Assembly (NCBI GenBank): GCA_025966335.1 | Contig: JAICRS010000142.1 | Span: forward strand, 1 to 7,740 | Length of the DNA stretch: 7,740 nt | Origin: Nocardioidaceae bacterium | Lineage (GTDB): Bacteria > Actinomycetota > Actinomycetes > Propionibacteriales > Nocardioidaceae | Direction of reading: 5' to 3' | Shown: positions 5,123 to 7,740 of the stretch, piece by piece | Position numbering within the stretch: position 1 is the stretch's first letter | How the letters are laid out: each line of letters opens with the position of its first letter | Translations under genes and position numbers: made by a program | The notes under the pieces: generated by a model | Databases searched by the model: none | Told to the model about the DNA's origin: nothing | The model's input: the letters and a program-made list of their open reading frames with translations, nothing else

Positions 5123-6658
5123 GTGGGTCTGCCCAGTCAGGTCGCACCACCACAGATCGCGTTGAGCGACGCGCCGGCCACCGGGGTCGTCGGTGCCGAC
5201 GTCGTGGCGATCCCGGTGCTGAGCGACGCGGACGGACCTGCTCTCGGGCCCGGGGCGGCCGAGCTGCTCGACGAGCTGGACCTCGACGTGTTCGGCCTGC
5301 TCGAGCAGGCACAGGCCACCGGGAAGGCCGGCGAGGTCGTCCTGCATCCGGTGCTGTCCACCGAAGGGCTGAGCAACGACTCCCTGCGCTGCCTGTTGTT
5401 CGCCGGGATCGGTGCAGGCACACCGGCCGACCTCCGACGCGCGGGAGCCGCCCTGGCCCGGCGTACCAAGGGCAAGCAGACCCTCGCCACCTCCGTCGCG
5501 GCACTGGCCGACGACGCGGGGCTGCGCGCGTTCGTCGAGGGACTGGTGCTCGGCTCCTTCGGCTTCCACCGCCGCTCCGCCGGTCCCACCGAGACCCCCG
5601 TCAGCCGGGTCGTGCTCGCCGGCCTCACCGACTGCGCCTCCCGCGAAGATGCACTGGGCAGGGCGCTCGCCGTCGCCGGCGCCGGCTGGATGGCGCGGGT
5701 CTTCGCGCTCGTCCCGTCGAACGAGAAGAACCCGCAGTGGATGGCCGACCGGGCAGCGGAGGTGGCCACGTCGTCCGGGCTGGGGATCAAGGTCTGGGAC
5801 GAGCGGGACCTGGCGCGCGAGGGCTTCGGCGGGCTGATCGGCGTGGGCCAGGCGTCGGCCACCCCACCCCGGCTGATCCGGCTCGACTACACCCCGGCGA
5901 GCAGCGGCCCGGACACCCCGCACGTGGTGCTGGCCGGCAAGGGGATCACCTTCGACACCGGCGGCCTCTCCATCAAGCCCGCCGACGGCATGATGACGAT
6001 GAAGCGCGACATGACCGGAGGCGGCGTGGTGATCGCCGTGATGGGCGCCCTCGCCGACGTGGACTGCCCGGTGAAGGTCACCGGCCTGGTCGCTTGCGCC
6101 GAGAACGCGGTCGGCGGCAACGCGCTGCGGCCCGGCGACGTCCTGCGTCACTACGGCGGGCGCACCAGCGAGGTCACCAACACCGACGCCGAGGGCCGGC
6201 TGGTGCTCGCCGACGCGCTGGCCTATGCGGTCGCCGAGCTCGAGCCGAGCGTGCTCGTCGACGTCGCCACGCTGACCGGCGCCATGAAGGTGGCGCTCGG
6301 CCAGCGCACCGCCGGGATCTTCGCCAACAACGACGCCCTCGCCGCGCTGATCCGCAGCGCCGGCGCGGCCGCGGGGGAGCCGCTGTGGCGGATGCCCCTG
6401 GTCGAGGACTACGAGGACCGGCTCGACTCGAAGATCGCCGACGCCGACAACGCCGGGGGTGGTCCCGGCGCGATCACCGCCGCGCTGTTCCTGCAGCACT
6501 TCACCGGCTCGTTGCCGTGGGCCCACCTCGACATCGCCTCGGTCGGGGACTCGCCGGTCGACTCCTACGAGTGGACAATGGGGGCGACCGGATTCGGCGC
6601 GCGGGCACTCCTGCACTGGCTCGAGCTGCGGGAACCGCTCGCCGGCGTGACGAGCTGA
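5123..6658 (+). CDS. pepA: Leucyl aminopeptidase PepA (M17 family)
   Basis: 511 residues from GTG 5123, close to the usual ~500 of the family. The frame is open to an ATG at 5051, but that would lie in the probable promoter. The N-terminal domain (about 1-170) is the variable macro-like part. The catalytic C-terminal domain carries every M17 residue: Lys273 (AGKG), Asp278 (FDTGG), Lys285 (IKP), Asp296 (KRDM), and NTDAEGRL (353-360) with Asp355, Glu357 and Arg359. Five of these bind the two metal ions; Lys285 and Arg359 are catalytic. The enzyme removes N-terminal residues, preferring leucine, from peptides in the cytoplasm as part of protein turnover, normally as a hexamer. Any DNA-binding role, known for E. 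coli PepA, is not visible here. The stop overlaps the ribosome site of the next gene, so they form an operon. Confidence 0.95.
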   Translation: MGLPSQVAPPQIALSDAPATGVVGADVVAIPVLSDADGPALGPGAAELLDELDLDVFGLLEQAQATGKAGEVVLHPVLSTEGLSNDSLRCLLFAGIGAGTPADLRRAGAALARRTKGKQTLATSVAALADDAGLRAFVEGLVLGSFGFHRRSAGPTETPVSRVVLAGLTDCASREDALGRALAVAGAGWMARVFALVPSNEKNPQWMADRAAEVATSSGLGIKVWDERDLAREGFGGLIGVGQASATPPRLIRLDYTPASSGPDTPHVVLAGKGITFDTGGLSIKPADGMMTMKRDMTGGGVVIAVMGALADVDCPVKVTGLVACAENAVGGNALRPGDVLRHYGGRTSEVTNTDAEGRLVLADALAYAVAELEPSVLVDVATLTGAMKVALGQRTAGIFANNDALAALIRSAGAAAGEPLWRMPLVEDYEDRLDSKIADADNAGGGPGAITAALFLQHFTGSLPWAHLDIASVGDSPVDSYEWTMGATGFGARALLHWLELREPLAGVTS

Positions 6659-6663
6659 GGAGG
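6658..6663 (+). promoter_or_regulatory. Perfect Shine-Dalgarno overlapping the pepA stop
   Basis: AGGAGG shares its first base with the pepA TGA and stands five bases before ATG 6669. This indicates coupled translation of the two genes. Confidence 0.85.
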
Positions 6664-6668
6664 CACAC

Positions 6669-7010
6669 ATGCACGGGCTGACCGTCCGCTGGTCCCTCGA
6701 GGAGGCGCCCGACGGGGTGGACGAGGCGTTGGCCGCCTACGTCGAGGCCACCTCGCACGCGAAGTTCTCCGGACGTCAGGGGCTGCGGTTCAAGACCTGG
6801 CGCAGCCGGTCCGGCGAATGGTTCGAAGGCTGCTACGTCTTCGAGTCTCCGGAGGCGCGCGACGAGTTCCAGGAGCAGTTCACCGCCTCCGCGGCGGAGT
6901 CGCCGGGCTCGCAGATCATCGGCTCGTCGCCGGTGCTGATCGAGCCGTGCGAGATCGTCGCGGTCGCCGAGGGCGGCTCCGGCTTCCTCGCCGCCCCTTC
7001 CTTCCGTTGA
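6669..7010 (+). CDS. YdhR-like dimeric alpha/beta-barrel protein
   Basis: 113 residues, ATG 6669 with an ideal ribosome site. The pattern is beta (LTVRWSL, 4-10), helix (about 15-30), beta (LRFKTWRS), beta (WFEGCYVFES, 51-60), helix (PEARDEFQEQFTASAAE), and beta (SSPVLIEPCEIVAVAEG). This is the ferredoxin-like layout of the dimeric alpha/beta-barrel (ABM) proteins. FKTWRSRSGEWFEGCYVFES recalls the YdhR 'putative mono-oxygenase' group. No catalytic residue can be named, and an enzymatic activity is unproven for most relatives. It follows pepA by ten bases and is surely co-transcribed. Oddly, the stop TGA lies inside the first unit of the 22-bp repeat array, so the last residues (APSFR) adjoin the repeat. 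Confidence 0.7.
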   Translation: MHGLTVRWSLEEAPDGVDEALAAYVEATSHAKFSGRQGLRFKTWRSRSGEWFEGCYVFESPEARDEFQEQFTASAAESPGSQIIGSSPVLIEPCEIVAVAEGGSGFLAAPSFR

Positions 7011-7093
7011 GACGCGCCCTGTTCCCCGTTGAAGCGCGCCCTTTTCGCTGTTGATGCGTGAGGTTTTCGCGCTCGAGACGTGGGGTTTTCGCG
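7006..7093 (+). repeat. Four head-to-tail units of a 22-bp degenerate repeat
   Basis: Units at 7006-7027, 7028-7049, 7050-7071 and 7072-7093 follow each other with no gap and no length change. The common core is GTTGAGRCGYG, three variable bases, then TTTTCGC. Units 1 and 2 share GCGCCC where units 3 and 4 have GTGAGG/GTGGGG. The last unit carries GAGACGTGGGGTTTTC, also found inverted at 7712-7733. There are no unique spacers, so this is not a CRISPR array. Function unknown. Confidence 0.8.
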
Positions 7094-7106
7094 GCCGTTA
7101 AACGAG

Positions 7107-7136
7107 TGGCCGATACGTCGTACCCGTCCTTAACCT
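7107..7136 (+). promoter_or_regulatory. Candidate promoter giving a leaderless GNAT mRNA
   Basis: TAACCT (7131-7136) fits the TAnnnT -10 pattern and ends six bases before ATG 7143. Transcription would thus begin at or near the start codon. There is no Shine-Dalgarno sequence, which agrees with a leaderless transcript. The -35 region (about 7107-7112) is weak. Confidence 0.4.
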
Positions 7137-7142
7137 TGCTCC

Positions 7143-7740
7143 ATGTTCGAACTGTCCACTCCGCACCCACGCTTCCACCGGTCGTTCCTCGAAGCGGCCG
7201 ACGAGTTCCTCGCCGTCGGTGAGGGGCGGTACGCCAAGCTGCTCGCGTGGCCGGCCGACGAGACGTTCCCTGGAATCGAGTTCACCCGCGAGGCGCTGGA
7301 GTCGCCTGATGTGTTCGCGGAGTACGCCGCCTTCGTGGCGTCGCAGAGCCGCGACGACGCCCCTCGGCCGTCGAACTACGTGGCGGCCACCGAGCGGTGG
7401 ATGGTGGCGGACGGGGAGTACGTCGGGAGCATCTCACTGCGCCATACGCTCACCGACCTGCTGCTGACCTGGGGCGGACACATCGGCTACTCGGTCCGAC
7501 CATCGGCCCGACGGCGCGGCCACGCGTCGCGGGCGCTCGCGCTGATGCTGCCCCTGTGCGCTGAACGCGGCATCGACCCGGTGCTGGTCACCTGTGACAC
7601 CGACAACGTCGGGTCGCGGCGGACGATCGAGAAGAACGGCGGTGTCTACGAGGACACGCGCGAGGACAAGCTCCGGTACTGGGTGCCGACCCGACCCGAG
7701 AGGCCGTTCGACGTGAAAACCTCACGTCTCGAAGGCGAAG
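7143..7740 (+). CDS. GNAT-family N-acetyltransferase, cut by the window end
   Basis: 199 codons from ATG 7143 with no stop before the edge. The protein starts MFELSTPHPRFHRSFLEAA. The GNAT fold is seen in YVGSISLRHTL (93-103, beta strand), WGGHIGYSVRPSARRRGHAS (110-129), where R-R-R-G-H-A is the acetyl-CoA pyrophosphate-binding motif A with Gly126, and VLVTCDTDNVGSRRTIEKNGGVYEDT, the CoA-side Asn/Ser-Arg helix. It most resembles the COG3981-type predicted acetyltransferases. Such proteins usually end near the RYWVP motif seen here at 178-182. The following residues include VKTSRLEGE and are encoded by an inverted copy of the 22-bp repeat, so the C-terminus appears to have been extended or replaced. 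The acceptor substrate cannot be predicted. The gene starts 50 bases after the repeat array. Confidence 0.85.
   Translation, partial: MFELSTPHPRFHRSFLEAADEFLAVGEGRYAKLLAWPADETFPGIEFTREALESPDVFAEYAAFVASQSRDDAPRPSNYVAATERWMVADGEYVGSISLRHTLTDLLLTWGGHIGYSVRPSARRRGHASRALALMLPLCAERGIDPVLVTCDTDNVGSRRTIEKNGGVYEDTREDKLRYWVPTRPERPFDVKTSRLEGE
7712..7740 (-). repeat. Inverted copy of the 22-bp repeat, continuing past the window
   Basis: Read on the minus strand, 7733-7712 matches the fourth unit of the array (7072-7093) at 19 of 22 positions, including the core GAGACGTGAGGTTTTC. Bases 7740-7734 on that strand read CTTCGCC, which resembles the TTTTCGC end of a preceding unit, so the inverted array probably continues outside. 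The copy lies in frame within the GNAT coding sequence. Confidence 0.7.

Noticed and set aside
4379..6670. A 763-codon open frame on the minus strand opposite pepA and DUF3117
   Set aside because: Its translation is low-complexity and rich in Arg, Gly, Ala and Pro, with no domain. The opposite strand holds pepA with all catalytic residues. It is a by-product of high G/C at third positions.
7006..7093. CRISPR array
   Set aside because: The units are contiguous without spacers and no cas gene is present. The Cas2-like domain in PaaX is a normal part of that regulator.

Overview
The window reads as chromosomal DNA of a high-GC Gram-positive actinobacterium. The coding frames have strongly G/C-rich third positions, GTG starts are common, and a DUF3117 protein, a family typical of Actinobacteria, is present. 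The DUF559/AbiEi-like gene and the PaaX-crotonase pair recall Nocardioides and relatives, but that genus guess is inference. No phage, insertion sequence, CRISPR array, tRNA or rRNA is visible.

Layout. Positions 3-1045 (+) hold the 3' end of a small membrane protein gene overlapped by a secreted M14 zinc carboxypeptidase. Positions 1046-2227 are an accessory island: a DUF559/AbiEi-like gene broken by two in-frame TAG codons, with a related hairpin element on each side and a structured leader in front. Positions 2224-4580 (-) are a tightly packed transcription unit, read right to left: a PaaX-type repressor, a PaaG-like crotonase (ATGA overlap), then an L,D-transpeptidase (6 bases further on). 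Positions 4581-4787 are a divergent control region with a long-armed inverted repeat. Positions 4788-4955 (+) are the 55-residue DUF3117 gene, closed by a very strong hairpin terminator. Positions 5123-7010 (+) are leucyl aminopeptidase pepA followed by a YdhR-like alpha/beta-barrel gene. Positions 7006-7093 are four head-to-tail 22-bp repeat units, followed by a GNAT acetyltransferase gene that runs off the end of the window, where an inverted copy of the same repeat forms the end of its reading frame.

How it fits together. The PaaX-crotonase pair looks like a small acyl-CoA catabolic unit with its own regulator. The M14 peptidase and the L,D-transpeptidase are both exported cell-wall enzymes but lie in separate units. 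PepA and its small partner are housekeeping. Most of the protein content is ordinary. The unexplained material is non-coding: the 22-bp repeat that brackets the GNAT gene, and the paired hairpins around the decayed DUF559 gene. I see no convincing complete new multi-gene system.
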